Assembly: GCA_026874595.1 (NCBI GenBank) | Contig: CM049309.1 | Coordinates: 22,675,033-22,739,032 of the forward strand | DNA: 64,000 nt | Direction: 5' to 3' | Source of the DNA: Sipunculus nudus | Taxonomy: Eukaryota; Annelida; Sipuncula; Golfingiida; Sipunculidae | In this document: positions 35,404-46,989 of the stretch, in pieces | Layout of the letters: each line of letters opens with the position of its first letter | How positions within the stretch are numbered: the first letter of the stretch is position 1 | Notes under the pieces: model-generated | Told to the model about the DNA's origin: nothing | Databases searched by the model: none | Seen by the model: only the letters and a program-made list of their open reading frames with translations | Program-made: the position numbers and the translations under genes

Positions 35404-37994
35404 TTGAATCTGAGAGAGATTATTTTAAAAGTCATCAGTATGAATCCTAAAATCTATGATATATTGCACCACTCCTTCCTATACAGTTACATTTTACTAA
35501 ATGTATTCTTAAGACTGATAATGTTGGTGTGTGCAAAATTGTAATCATATAGATTTGCCTTATATACCTTTCTGAATATTTATACTGGCATGTTTGAAAT
35601 TTGTAGTATTAGGACTGATCAAAATAGAAGTCGTGTATGCCACTATGTTTATACTGTATTAAAATAAATCTTAACAATGAGTCTAGACATGGTAAATTGT
35701 ATTCATAGGGATTTTCGGAGAAGGTGTGTTGAAGGTGTCCCTTAAAAAATATGTTAACATGGATCTTTCGATGGGTTCTGAAGATTTTTTGCATTTACAT
35801 GTAATAATTGTTTTTCTCTACATGTTAAACCAATCCTCATATATTGTTCATATTAACCATTGCCACGATGTCATATGAAATATGCTTAGGTGAATACAGT
35901 AGTTCATTGCTTTTTGAAATTCGAGAAAAAGATTTCTGTATATATACTGTTACAGATGTCCCTTTTTATTGTGTGCAGCAGTCTTGTATGTGTCTGTGTA
36001 CCATTAGCATTGTTCGTTGGCATGGGAGACGCGCGAGCCGGGCCGGCCCTCGTGTAGGGTCTGACGTGTAGAAACACAGCGCTCATGCTGATATGGAACT
36101 TTCTGGGCTGGTCGCGCTCTATGAGCGCGTGTCTTGTAATGTTCTTTGGGCGAGTGAATTATGTATTGTTGGGTTATTTCGATTGTTCTTGAAATAGAAG
36201 TTTCGTATATTTCCGAATGAAAATTTAAGATAGAGGCTTTGTTTTAGAGCCGGGGGGGGGGGAGAAATATTCCGGCGGACATGGAGGAGTGTGAGTCTGT
36301 TTTGGACCTATCCGATAATTGCAGTTGTGTAAGGCATTCTACGAACTCTATGCAGATTTAGTGCGGCCTGTCTCCAGTTTGCTTTCGGGATTATTACAAG
36401 AACTTCACTTTTGGATTAAAACTGATTGATTTTGTGATTGGACTATTATTCTCTGAGGAGATTTATGTGAACTGTTTTCATCTGGATTATACGTCAGAAA
36501 CGACTTATTGTCGCTGTGACAGTGGTGGTATCCAGGTACTGTACACTTCATTTATTATACTGTGTAATTGTATTGTTTTACTGTTATACTGTTGTTATAC
36601 TGTGTATTACTGTATAATTGTAATTATTTAACAAAACCCACTGACTTCTTTATTCATTCCCCTAGAAATTTCACGCTGCCTAGTGTTACAAAATCAGATT
36701 TTTTTATCACCATTACAAATCTATGCTCGTCACGAATACGTGATCTGTTGTTATTAGGTTCCGTAACAATACATCTATGAAAATGTTTACCTTGTTTGCG
36801 TCCACACCGCACACGTTTGCCATCAACCCTCCATACAGCTCGACAGCTTCTGCAGTAGCTGTGACAGAAATTACAAAGATGCAAAACTTGAAACGTATCA
36901 TTATTCGTAGTAACAGAAATAGTCGGTACAGGCTGGTATTATATGTTGTATAATTAGTCTTTGTAATTTTCTTTGCCATTGCTTCTTCTAATTACCACTT
37001 CTACTACTACTACTGATACTACTAGAGCTACTACTGATACTACTCCAGCTACTACTACTAGTGCTACTACCACTACTACTACAACTAGTGCTACTTCTAC
37101 TTCTACTCCTGCTACTACTACTACTAGTGCTACTACTTCTACTACTACTACTAGTGCTACTTCTTCTACTACTACTGGTGCTACTACTTCTACTACTACT
37201 ACTAGTGCTACTTCTTCTACTACTACTGGTGCTACTTTACTACTACTCGTGCTTTTACTACTACTACTACTACTACTACTACTAGTGTTACTACTACTAC
37301 TACTACTACTAGTGCTACTACTACTACTACTACTACTACTAGTGCTATTACTTATACTACTACTAGTGCTACTTCTTCTACTACTACTAGTGCTACTACC
37401 ACTACTACTACAACTAGTGCTACTTCTACTTCTACTCCTGTTACTTCTACTACTAGTGCTATTACTTATAAAACTACTAGTGCTACTTCTTCTACTACTA
37501 CTAGTGCTACTTCTTCTACTACTACTGGTGCTACTACTTCTACTACTACTACTAGTGCTACTTCTTCTACTACTACTGGTGCTACTTTACTACTACTCGT
37601 GCTTTTACTACTACTACTACTACTACTACTACTAGTGTTACTATTACTACTACTACTACTAGTGTTACTACTACTACTACTACTACTAGTGCTACTACTA
37701 CTACTACTACTACTAGTGCTACTACTACTACACATAATACTAGTGCTATTACTTATACTACTACTAGTGCTACTTCTTCTACTACTACTAGTGCTACTAC
37801 CACTACTACTACAACTAGTGCTACTTCTACTTCTACTCCTGTTTCTTCTACTACTAGTGCTATTACTTATACTACAACTAGTGCTACTTCTACTTCTACT
37901 CCTGTTACTTCTACTACTAGTGCTACTTCTTCTACTACTACTAGTGCTACTTCTTCTACTACTACTGGTGCTACTTTACTTCTACTCGTGCTTT

Positions 37995-38026
<32 letters not shown>

Positions 38027-38778
38027 GTGTTACTACTACTACTACTACTACTAGTGTTACTACTACTACTACTACTACTAGTGCTACTACTACTACACAT
38101 AATACTAGTGCTATTACTTATACTACTACTAGTGCTACTTCTTCTACTACTACTAGTGCTACTACCACTACCACTACAACTAGTGCTACTTCTACTTCTA
38201 CTCCTGTTACTTCTACTACTAGTGCTATTACTTATACTACTACTAGTGCTACTTCTTCTACTACTACTAGTGCTACTACCACTACCACTACAACTAGTGC
38301 TACTTCTACTTCTACTCCTGTTACTTCTACTACTAGTGCTATTACTTATACTACTACTAGTGCTACTTCTTCTACTACTACTAGTGCTACTTCTTCTACT
38401 GGTGCTACTTTACTACTACTCGTGCTTTTACTACTACTACTACTACTACTACTACTAGTGTTACTATTACTACTACTACTACTAGTGTTACTACTACTAC
38501 TACTACTACTAGTGCTACTACTACTACTACTACTACTAGTGCTACTACTACTACACATAATACTAGTGCTATTACTTATACTACTACTAGTGCTACTTCT
38601 TCTACTACTACTAGTGCTACTACCACTACTACTACAACTAGTGCTACTTCTACTTCTACTCCTGTTTCTTTTACTACTAGTGCTATTACTTATACTACTA
38701 CTAGTGCTACTTCTTCTACTACTACTAGTGCTACTTCTTCTACTACTACTGGTGCTACTTTACTTCTACTCGTGCTTT

Positions 38779-38810
<32 letters not shown>

Positions 38811-39343
38811 GTGTTACTACTACTACTACTACTACTAGTGTTACTACTACTACTACTACTACTAGTGCTACTACTACTACTACTACTACTAGTGCTACTA
38901 CTACTACACATAATACTAGTGCTATTACTTATACTACTACTAGTGCTACTTCTTCTACTACTACTAGTGCTACTACCACTACTACTACAACTAGTGCTAC
39001 TTCTACTTCTACTCCTGTTACTTCTACTACTAGTGCTATTACTTATACTACTACTAGTGCTACTTCTTCTACTACTACTGGTGCTACTTTACTACTACTC
39101 GTGCTTTTACTACTACTACTACTACTACTACTACTAGTGTTACTATTACTACTACTACTACTAGTGTTACTACTACTACTACTACTACTAGTGCTACTAC
39201 TACTACTACTACTACTAGTGCTACTACTACTTCACATAATACTAGTGCTATTACTTATACTACTACTAGTGCTACTTCTTCTACTACTACTAGTGCTACT
39301 ACCACTACTACTACTGGTGCTACTTTACTTCTACTCGTGCTTT

Positions 39344-39375
<32 letters not shown>

Positions 39376-39570
39376 GTGTTACTACTACTACTACTACTAC
39401 TAGTGTTACTACTACTACTACTACTACTAGTGCTACTACCACTACTACTACAACTAGTGCTACTTCTACTTCTACTCCTGTTACTTCTACTACTAGTGCT
39501 ATTACTTATACTACTACTAGTGCTACTTCTTCTACTACTACTGGTGCTACTTTACTTCTACTCGTGCTTT

Positions 39571-39602
<32 letters not shown>

Positions 39603-40384
39603 GTGTTACTACTACTACTACTACTACTAGTGTTACTACTACTACTACTACTACTAGTGCTACTACTACTACACATAATACTAGTGCTATTACTTATACT
39701 ACTACTAGTGCTACTTCTTCTACTACTACTAGTGCTACTACCACTACCACTACAACTAGTGCTACTTCTACTTCTACTCCTGTTACTTCTACTACTAGTG
39801 CTATTACTTATACTACTACTAGTGCTACTTCTTCTACTACTACTAGTGCTACTTCTTCTACTGGTGCTACTTTACTACTACTCGTGCTTTTACTACTATT
39901 ACTACTAATACTGCTACTAGTGTTACTACTACTACTAGTAGTACTAGTGCTACCACTACTACTACTACTAGTGCTACTATTAGTGGTTCTACAACTTTAA
40001 TAGATATATACTTCTTAAAGTTTATATTCACATTATATAGAGTCATTAACCTATGTATATTTCAGGATTGATTCTGACTTAAGTTACCGTGCATGTTTTC
40101 ATTTGTACTTGAACATTTAAAAACATCCGCTATGAAGTCGTATTGTAACAACGTTAACTACACAAGTCTTTATAAAAATCCTTAATTAAACGTTAAATGC
40201 ACGCACGTAATACGTATATATTACCTTACCTGCATTGGGCCTGAGGGTAAGCCGGACAACCCCTCTCCCGCGCGGCAGCACATGGATCTACTAGGCAGCG
40301 TACCTTAGACCGACAGCATTCACCAGGTGCACATGCTAACAGCACCAAGATGACGCAGATCACTAAGAATGGAGCCAACTTCAT
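31054..40384 (-). CDS. Secreted three-repeat 8-cysteine protein, six exons (whole gene span)
   Basis: I reconstructed this gene from GT-AG junctions with matching phase (2,1,2,1,2). Coding exons are 40230-40384, 36791-36858, 35257-35338, 34939-35015, 31501-31582 and 31054-31129, 540 nt in all, for a 179-aa precursor. Residues 1-20 (MKLAPFLVICVILVLLACAP) form a signal peptide. Three repeats follow, each with eight cysteines: C-x(5,6)-C-x-VDPC-x(4,7)-C-P-x(3)-P-x-A-x-C, then x-Y-C-x-x-C-x-A, then G-x-(K)-R-x(1)-C. Each repeat is encoded by two exons, split by a phase-2 intron and bounded by phase-1 introns. Repeats 2 and 3 are nearly identical (GYVxCxVDPCSV, NYCGGCNAEY); repeat 1 is diverged (YCRSC for YCGGC). 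I recall similar VDPC...YCGGC arrangements in invertebrate secreted proteins, but I cannot name a function. A structural, protease-inhibitor or defence role are all open. Confidence 0.85.
31501..31582 (-). CDS. Cysteine-rich gene, coding exon 5
   Basis: An 82-nt exon between tttcag and gtgatt. It encodes CTEGYVECVVDPCSV and TCPGAPGATC, the first half of repeat 3. It is the duplicate of exon 3, with the splice sites conserved. Confidence 0.85.
31600..31815. repeat. (AAT)n-rich microsatellite in intron 4
   Basis: About 200 bp of interrupted AAT/ATT triplets immediately upstream (in gene orientation) of exon 5. The equivalent position before exon 3 carries a shorter (AAT)n tract at 35360-35403, so the tract predates the exon-pair duplication. 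Leu/Ile/Tyr homopolymer-like frames here are artefacts. Confidence 0.9.
31816..34938. other. Remainder of intron 4 of the cysteine-rich gene
   Basis: AT-rich sequence with a poly-C tract at 32965-32983. The tRNA-like segments near 33685-33730 and 33990-34045 (minus strand, ggttcgatt / cgttcgaattt) may be SINE remnants. No exon could be placed here. Confidence 0.4.
34939..35015 (-). CDS. Cysteine-rich gene, coding exon 4
   Basis: A 77-nt exon between cctacag and gtgagc. It encodes ANYCGGCNAEYLLEDGTRAD and a final CDAAP, the second half of repeat 2. Confidence 0.85.
35257..35338 (-). CDS. Cysteine-rich gene, coding exon 3
   Basis: An 82-nt exon between gaattcag and gtaatt. It encodes CKEGYVNCFVDPCSV and TCPGAPGATC, the first half of repeat 2. 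Its acceptor region is an expanded (ATT)n tract. Confidence 0.85.
35360..35403. repeat. (AAT)n microsatellite at the exon 3 acceptor
   Basis: A pure triplet run of about 44 bp that forms the region upstream of the exon 3 acceptor on the minus strand. Confidence 0.9.
35948..36768 (+). mobile_element. Solo LTR, copy 2, in intron 2 of the cysteine-rich gene
   Basis: TGTTAC...GTAACA ends, flanked by ATAC on both sides (35944-35947 and 36769-36772). It is homologous along its length to copy 1 at 11805-12633 but clearly diverged. It lies antisense to the host gene, and its end is 22 bp from the exon 2 boundary. The TATA box of copy 1 is not preserved here (aagatagagg at the matching place). A poly-G run lies at 36251-36261. 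Confidence 0.88.
36791..36858 (-). CDS. Cysteine-rich gene, coding exon 2
   Basis: A 68-nt exon between ctgtcacag and gtaaac, entered in phase 2 and left in phase 1. It encodes SYCRSCRAVWRVDGKRVRC, the diverged second half of repeat 1. A solo LTR ends 22 bp beyond its donor side. Confidence 0.8.
36985..39981. repeat. 3-kb ACT-type satellite filling intron 1 of the cysteine-rich gene
   Basis: The array is built of act, agt, gct and act-rich triplets with frequent ACTAGT palindromes. A marker block (ctcgtgcttttacta) occurs nine times, at 37246, 37596, 37985, 38419, 38769, 39098, 39334, 39561 and 39881. Every spacing leaves remainder 2 on division by 3, so each higher-order unit shifts the triplet register by the same amount. 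The long Leu-, Ser/Thr- and Tyr-rich open frames on both strands are artefacts of the triplet composition. Confidence 0.95.
40230..40384 (-). CDS. Cysteine-rich gene, coding exon 1
   Basis: Encodes the signal peptide and the first half of repeat 1 (KVRCLVDPCAA...GCPAYPQAQC). ATG at 40384 has G at -3 and A at +4; an in-frame upstream ATG at 40555 would bury the signal peptide and is less likely. The donor is AG|gtaagg, phase 2. Confidence 0.85.
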
Positions 40385-41099
40385 GCCTTCGGTGGGTTGG
40401 TATCCACCTATGTCCAACCAGAAACAGTGCAGATAAAGTCTACTTAAATTATTAAATGTACTGAATAATTGTCCTGTCAGGGCAGAAACAACCTCGTCTG
40501 TTTTGTCACAATCACTAATATATCTGTAAGTGGTTCTGTCTTGAAACAGGACCACTGAACGGACTGTGCACAGCTGAATATTTGCTATGGTTACTCATCG
40601 AAGATATATATAATTATATAAAAAAAAACTTGGTAACTTGCCAAAATGCGGTTGTATGGACAGACCCTGTCTGTTGCCTTGTATCAGGCCAAGGTGTATC
40701 CAAAACTATGCTTTATTGTGCGAATTGCTCTCATTACAGGACAGTTTTTCTTCAACATCCGTCCCTCAATCCACGCCATCGAGGGATCCGGGTTACAAGC
40801 CTATTCAGGCTTTACCACGTCTATTCACTCATCCTTCTAAAGACTTTTACTTTAAGTTCAGTTAGTGCAAGCCTATACCTCCAGCTGTCACGTGGTTCAA
40901 GCCATCCATTGACAATCAGTATGTCAAAATCTGTTTTAAGTTTTAAATGACCTTTTATATAATTATACTGTTATAACACCGCCAGGTGGCGAGAGGTATT
41001 ATGGCAATTTGGTTTGTCTGTGTGCAAGTCCGGCGTGCCAACCGCTTCGCTAGCAAAGTAAGCTTCTCGCTGGTTCGGTCCGCTTATATGTCACCCCGT
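40385..41099. other. 5' flank of the cysteine-rich gene
   Basis: Upstream region of the minus-strand gene. No TATA box or upstream exon can be assigned with confidence; short ORFs on the plus strand at 40582-40950 overlap in three frames and show no features. Confidence 0.4.
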
Positions 41100-41425
41100 A
41101 ACATATATACTGGTGTATCTGTATGTATATACAGGTATATGTGTATGTATATACAGGTGTATGTATATACAGGTGTATGTATATGTAAATACAGGTGTAT
41201 GTATATACAGGTGTATGTGTATGTATATGCAGGTGTATTTGTATGTATATACATGTGTATGTGTATGCATATACAGGTGTATGTATATACAGGTGTATGT
41301 GTATGTATATGCAGGTGTATGTGTATGTATATACAGGTGTATGTGTATGTATATATAGGTGTATGTGTATGTATATACAGGTGAATGTGTATGTATATAC
41401 AGGTGTATGTGTATATGTCAGTCAG
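41100..41425. repeat. GTGTATGTATATACAG minisatellite
   Basis: About 17 tandem units combining gtatatacag or gtatatgcag with gtgtat repeats, in 18-bp and 24-bp forms. Since both are multiples of three, open frames of Tyr/Val/Cys and His/Ile/Thr repeats run through on both strands and are rejected as genes. Confidence 0.93.
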
Positions 41426-41776
41426 TTTCATTTGGAAACAGGAAAGATAATGAAACTAGAGCCTGACGTCTGCAGACTTATAAAAGTGCCGCAAGTATTT
41501 GAATCTTAAGGCACTTGCTTAAATCCTGGGGTCAAATATCAATGAACTTAATTGCTGTGTTTCTAGGATCTCGTCATAAGAGTTTCATTTTTATTACTGG
41601 GACGCTTTTATATAGTGCCTCAGTGTGCCCCAATAATGCTAGTATGTAGTCCAAGATAGTGCCTCATTGTATATCTTAGACAATTATTCTGTTTATGTGG
41701 TACCTCGTGTTTTTGCAGAAGTTCGGTCTATGTTAACTCATTTATTTTACATTGATTGTACGACTAGATATAATAA

Positions 41777-41945
41777 CTAATGCCAAACACTCTCGGGTTG
41801 TTTGTGGAAGAGGATGAAACGGGAAAACCCGGAGAACAACCGACTTTGGACAGGAACTACAACCCACTCTCATAGCCACGCCGGGGATATAGCCCGGGTC
41901 GCCAGAGGAAAGGACCGAGCATTCTACCCCTCGACTGTCCAGTTT
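41777..41945 (-). repeat. SINE-like element, copy 2
   Basis: On the minus strand: ggacagtcgaggggtagaat, a cctctggcgacccgggctat segment, ccccggcgtggctatgagag, gtccaaagtcggttg and ttctccgggttttcccg. Order and content match the copy at 19190-19360. Confidence 0.55.
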
Positions 41946-42959
41946 TGTATTCCTTCATTCTTTCTTATGTTTTTTTGTTAATTTTTTTTTGGTTTTATAA
42001 TGGAGGTGCATCTCCATGGATTTACTATGGTGTTAAGTGACTGATTGTTCATGATTGTGATCCTCAGGATTTTCTTATCAATGCGGTTTGTAAATGTATT
42101 TGTTCTTGATAAATTTCAAGGAATTATTTTAATGGATAACCCATAAGAAACATCATATTACGAACAATTATAATTGTTGGGGGGTATAATTAAACTGCGG
42201 GTCTAGATCTGGACCCAGCCAAATTTGCCAATTCTTGTCTGCTGTCCTGTTTGTTTCTCTGTATTTCAGAATAAATCGGTCAACCCCAAAATGTAAAAAC
42301 TTCTTCCCTTGGCTGTTGGCCAGTCTGCTTTAAAATTGCATTAAATTCTTGAGGGCTTCTTGAGACATTCTGGATACAGACAAGGGTCATATACACTGCT
42401 GTAGGCCTCATGTGAGGAAATGGTGTCATTATGGTGATGTCATCGTAAGATCAATGACAATGACTCAATTATAACGGAAGTATAAACAGATTACGTAAAT
42501 TTGATAGGCTTTTTGGAGATAATGGGTGGGCCTACAAACAGAAAACAGTCGGATGCCGTTGTTTACATCAAATTGTTTAGGTATAGTCTGTAAAAGCCAG
42601 TGGAGAAAATAAACGCGTCTCGTGGTCGTGACAAGGGGTCGAGAAATTGTAGCATATGCTTGTCGGTTGGAAGTGCATCCTTTTCATGGAAGATTCTTAG
42701 TATATGGCCTACTCTCTGGATGCCTTGTTCATTTTAATTGGTTGAAGTTAAAAAAAAACCCTGTAGCTATTTAGGCCACACCAAAATAATTGTTCTACGG
42801 ACAATGGGAACAAAAATATATGGTGTGACCGAGCAAATAATTGTTAATTATCGGTCGAGATACATATGTTGCAAGATTGCGAAGAAAAATACAAATATTT
42901 GCTTAGATTCTTAAAATGATGCATATTATCAACACACATTTTATTCCATTATCCATCGA
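41946..42959. other. Intergenic, nothing recognised
   Basis: AT-rich sequence without supportable exons. Confidence 0.45.
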
Positions 42960-43060
42960 TTTAAGAAATCGTTTCAGGAATTAAGGCGAGAGCACACTCA
43001 GGCAATATGATTTAAGAAATCGTTTTAGGAATTAAGGCGAGAGCACACATTAGCAATATT
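42960..43060. repeat. Two-copy 50-bp tandem duplication
   Basis: The segment tttaagaaatcgttt(c/t)(a/a)ggaattaaggcgagagcacac is present twice, starting near 42960 and 43010, with few differences. A poly-C tract follows at 43159-43175. Confidence 0.85.
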
Positions 43061-43324
43061 ACCGCAGACCTGGTCCTCAGTTGCAAAATCAGAAAAAAGG
43101 GAATCGTTGAACAACTCATTTTGTGTGGACTTCCTTTTAACTCCCTTACATTGACTATAACCCCCCCCCCCCCCCCATCACCAGACAGAGCCTGTAGAAA
43201 ACGATAACCATTGGACATCGTTGGTAGTGTTTCGATCACCACAAAAAATCTTTAGTTTTTTTTCATCAGTTTTAAAGATGATTGGGTGCATGAATGTCCG
43301 TTTCTTATATTTAAATTATGATTT

Positions 43325-43520
43325 TTTTAGTGTCAGTATTATCGGTTTTAAAACTTGGAGCTTGATGCACAATGCGATACCACGCTCTCACTGGTCTGAT
43401 TACAATTCTTTGGTCCCTACCAGCCCTGGTGGTGGTTTCCTGAGAGTGAGAATTTTGCGATAGAAAGCAGAGGATATCTGAAACCACTGCAGTATATAAC
43501 CGCTCCGTAAGGAGTAAGGA
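43325..43520. mobile_element. Fold-back / MITE-like element, copy 2 (partial)
   Basis: Shares blocks with 29656-30004: ttgatgcacaatgcgatacca-like, ctcactggtctgattacaa, a ccctaccagccctg segment, and the right end ccactgcagtatataaccgctcc (reverse complement ggttatatactgcagtgg). The opposite terminal repeat is not clear, so this copy is probably truncated. Confidence 0.55.
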
Positions 43521-44114
43521 TATAATACAAATAGATCATCCATATATTCCTATTTCAGTGTTTCAATTTTTGTTAAATCCAAAATTCATCTCAATTCATT
43601 TAAGACCCCATAAAGAAGTGTTCCATCTAATGGCATACAGGTATTGATGATATTTTCATAACTGTTCAAATACTACCGAATTAGGTATTTACCGATCTCC
43701 ATAATTATAAAGCAAGAAACCGTGACCAGCAGCCTGGTACTAGCCACGTCATGTAATGGAAAATTACTTGAATATAACCTGTTCTTGTGACCCATAACTA
43801 TGAGTTATAATACGGCCCAATGCATAATGAATGAGAATCCTACTTCCAGTGAAACTATGTACACACTGATATAGAAGTCATGATAGCAGGCCCCAATAAC
43901 ACATCTGTAGTTCAAAGCGGATTCGCCACTCCCATTTTCGTGGGTATTTTTCTTTTGTAAATGATTACCAGGCCCCCGGTAATGTTGTTACTTATAACTC
44001 GATTCTTTGAAATTTTTTAAAAGACACACAAAACGGATTGCATTTTGTTTTGATGATATGCACCATTACAACAATTTAAGCGAATTTTGTATTTAACCTC
44101 TACTAATTGGTAAA

Positions 44115-44125
44115 TTATATATATA

Positions 44126-44184
<59 letters not shown>
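44115..44184. repeat. (TA)n microsatellite
   Basis: A nearly pure TA run of about 70 bp. Confidence 0.9.
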
Positions 44185-44187
<3 letters not shown>

Positions 44188-45304
44188 GCTGCAGGCACCA
44201 TATTTTAATCAGACTCGGTAGAGCAATTAATTCGATCGTGTGGCCTGTGGTGCGTTTTTTACTCATAACATCTATTGTTAAAGGGCCAATTTGGGCTGCT
44301 GAACGACCCGGATATGGCGATATAAACACTCGGGTAAAACGTCAGTAAATACCGTAATGTTATAATATCACATTGTAAGGTGTTGTGTATGTTGTTTATT
44401 AGAAATGTATAACTGTATTATTTTTTAGTGATTCCTCATTTTTATTATAATAAATCACGTGGTTGTGAAATTCACAAACTGGTATTTAAACTTAGGTGAT
44501 TTCTCTATAAATAGAAATATTTTATCTCAACGTAAGAATGGACACAATATTTATGCATGTTTTTCACCAGTTAAGTCCCATCTTTAGGTTAGCTTATGTA
44601 TAAGATAAAAAGCATCAGCTTTAGTATTTCTTTAAAGTTCTGTGCATTCTTGAATGAACGCTGAAGGCCGACTCCGGGTCCCTTTTACAAAACAGTCGTT
44701 ATTTAAAGCAAAGTTTGACACTGATCGAGTGTCTCTTAGACCGCTAAGTCTCATTTGTAACTGTCAACAGGTTATTGTAAAATGAAATTAATAATCCAAT
44801 ACTGCAAGTCCCATCTGGATGGCCCACGATAGTCCAAGCGTTAACAATTGGTATTCATGTATGGGAGAATTGATCAAGGCAGTTATAAAACCAAGGTTCG
44901 CCTTAATGTTTATTCAGTATTTTTTTTCCACAGGATAAAAATACAGATTTTAGAAAAACTAGAATAAAGTTATGTCTGAATTAAGACTGAACTATTGTTC
45001 AGTTATGGTATGGAACTTGTCAGTGGCAATTTACCAATTAAAATTGTATAAATGCCTAGAACAAAGTTATATCCAATATCTACAATTTTAATTAAAGCAT
45101 AAAGTTTACCTCAATGTTGGTTTGAGCGAATCGCCGTCAAACTGTTTGTTGGCTCAACAGGAACTCGCTTCGACCACATCAACTATTATTGCGGCAATAA
45201 TTCACCGGCACGGATACAAACACGTGTCAGTTATTCTTAACCAAATAATGTGCTCTTAATGACTGTGGTATATACGTCAGTTCCGGCATGCCCCATGGGA
45301 ATGG

Positions 45305-45342
<38 letters not shown>

Positions 45343-46989
45343 ATTATTATCTATACAATTTCCCATTAATCCCTAGCAAATTTGACATTAATCGCAACCC
45401 TATCTATCAGATGTCGCTTACCCGTCCCAACCACGGAAGATATGTTAGTCAAACTTATCCATGAGTGTTGACTCTTTTGGCTTGATTCCTTGGGCCATGG
45501 ATATTTCTCATGGTTAGGCATTTGGCTCACAAAACTGTTAGGCGTTAATCAATTACCTTAGGTATTGCATGAGGATTGATCTGTTGCCTTAGATAAGGTT
45601 GTCACGATATGGTAATCTTAGTATAGGCAAACTACCTTGGTTCAAGTAATCTTTAATATAAATATTAAAATTAATGTTAGTTCCAGTGATAAACACAAGT
45701 CTGGAATCCCTAGAATATTTTGTTTTTGTTGTTGGTCTGAAGATATAACATTTAAAGAAACATTTTCCGTTGATAAATATCCTGATATAACTTGCTTTCA
45801 GCAGTCAATATACATTCAACAAAAACATTATCTTAAAATACAAGATGGTGTAATTAACTGTGCTCTTTTTTAGATCATTGTCAAAAAACTCTTTAGCAAA
45901 ATGTTGTTTTAGTTGCTACCTGAATCGTGAATGGAAGTAACATTTGTATAACATGAATCCAAAAATATGATAAGAATTCATATGATTTCATAAACCTAAT
46001 TTCAGAAAATACGCATGCTTCCATGGGCTTTTTAATTTGATTTCTTTGAATACCTCCACGAACCCTTTAACACACTATGCACTCACACAAAGACACCTAC
46101 ATGCACTTAGTACAAGACTAAGAACGTAGACATAATATGAGGCAGGACCTTGTGTACCTGACAGTCTGCTCTCTTGTCTTAATGTGTATTGTAGGTAAAT
46201 GATTGATCTCAACGCCATTTATTTAAATGTCAAAAATAGAACACCGTGTGAGTCATCATAACGAGAATTTATGTCATTTATTGGTGACACCTTGCATACG
46301 GGTCTACATCATTATGACATTCATTGTTATTACGATCTATTACCACCGAAATAGCATGAATTATATTCACTTTTACACTGCTGCCTGTCAGGAGGCAAAT
46401 TATTATTTGAACTCGTAGAGTGATGAATCGCTAATAGGCCTGCACGTGGTAATTTCCTTTTAAGCATGTTTTAACCAACTTCTGGGACGGTCTTGCAGGT
46501 AAAATCAGCAGAAATATAGTATTCTTACATACCTCATACATACCTCTTACATTATTGCATTTTTTATCTCAAAGTTTAAACACAACTTGTTTTAAGGAAG
46601 GTACAGAATGATTTAAAGAAAACAAGTGACTAAATATGCGAAAATCTAGGGATTTTTTTCTTTGAACCCATAACTTTTGAGCGCGCACATGATTGCAAAT
46701 ATGTCTCTCAAATTAGGAACACAAAGATTTAAATCATTTCTCAGAAGAGAATTGCTAACCATTGAATTGATTCGCAAGGCCAGATATGCGGGAAAATAAA
46801 GATTTTTTATGAACTCCTTAACTCTTGATTTACTGCCAATCATTTGAAAATGGGGCCAGGTGGACAAATTTTTTGACTGCGAAGACGAAGGCAATCTCGT
46901 CAGTCTTTGCAATGTATCTACTTATTATATCATTATTGATTTACCTGATTCTACAGAGTGTCTATGCATTAGGCTACTTATAAGTCATG
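44185..46989. other. Intergenic, nothing recognised
   Basis: AT-rich sequence with a (TA)n run at 45309-45340. No supportable exon or RNA gene. Confidence 0.4.

Noticed and set aside
36973..39908. Leu-rich, Ser-rich and Thr-rich ORFs up to 220 aa
   Set aside because: Pure triplet satellite inside an intron of the minus-strand gene; frames change at each higher-order unit.
40226..40555. Upstream start at 40555 for the cysteine-rich protein
   Set aside because: It would place 57 unremarkable residues before an evident signal peptide; the ATG at 40384 is better.
41084..41509. Tyr/Val/Cys and His/Thr/Ile repeat ORFs
   Set aside because: Products of the GTGTAT minisatellite in 18/24-bp units.
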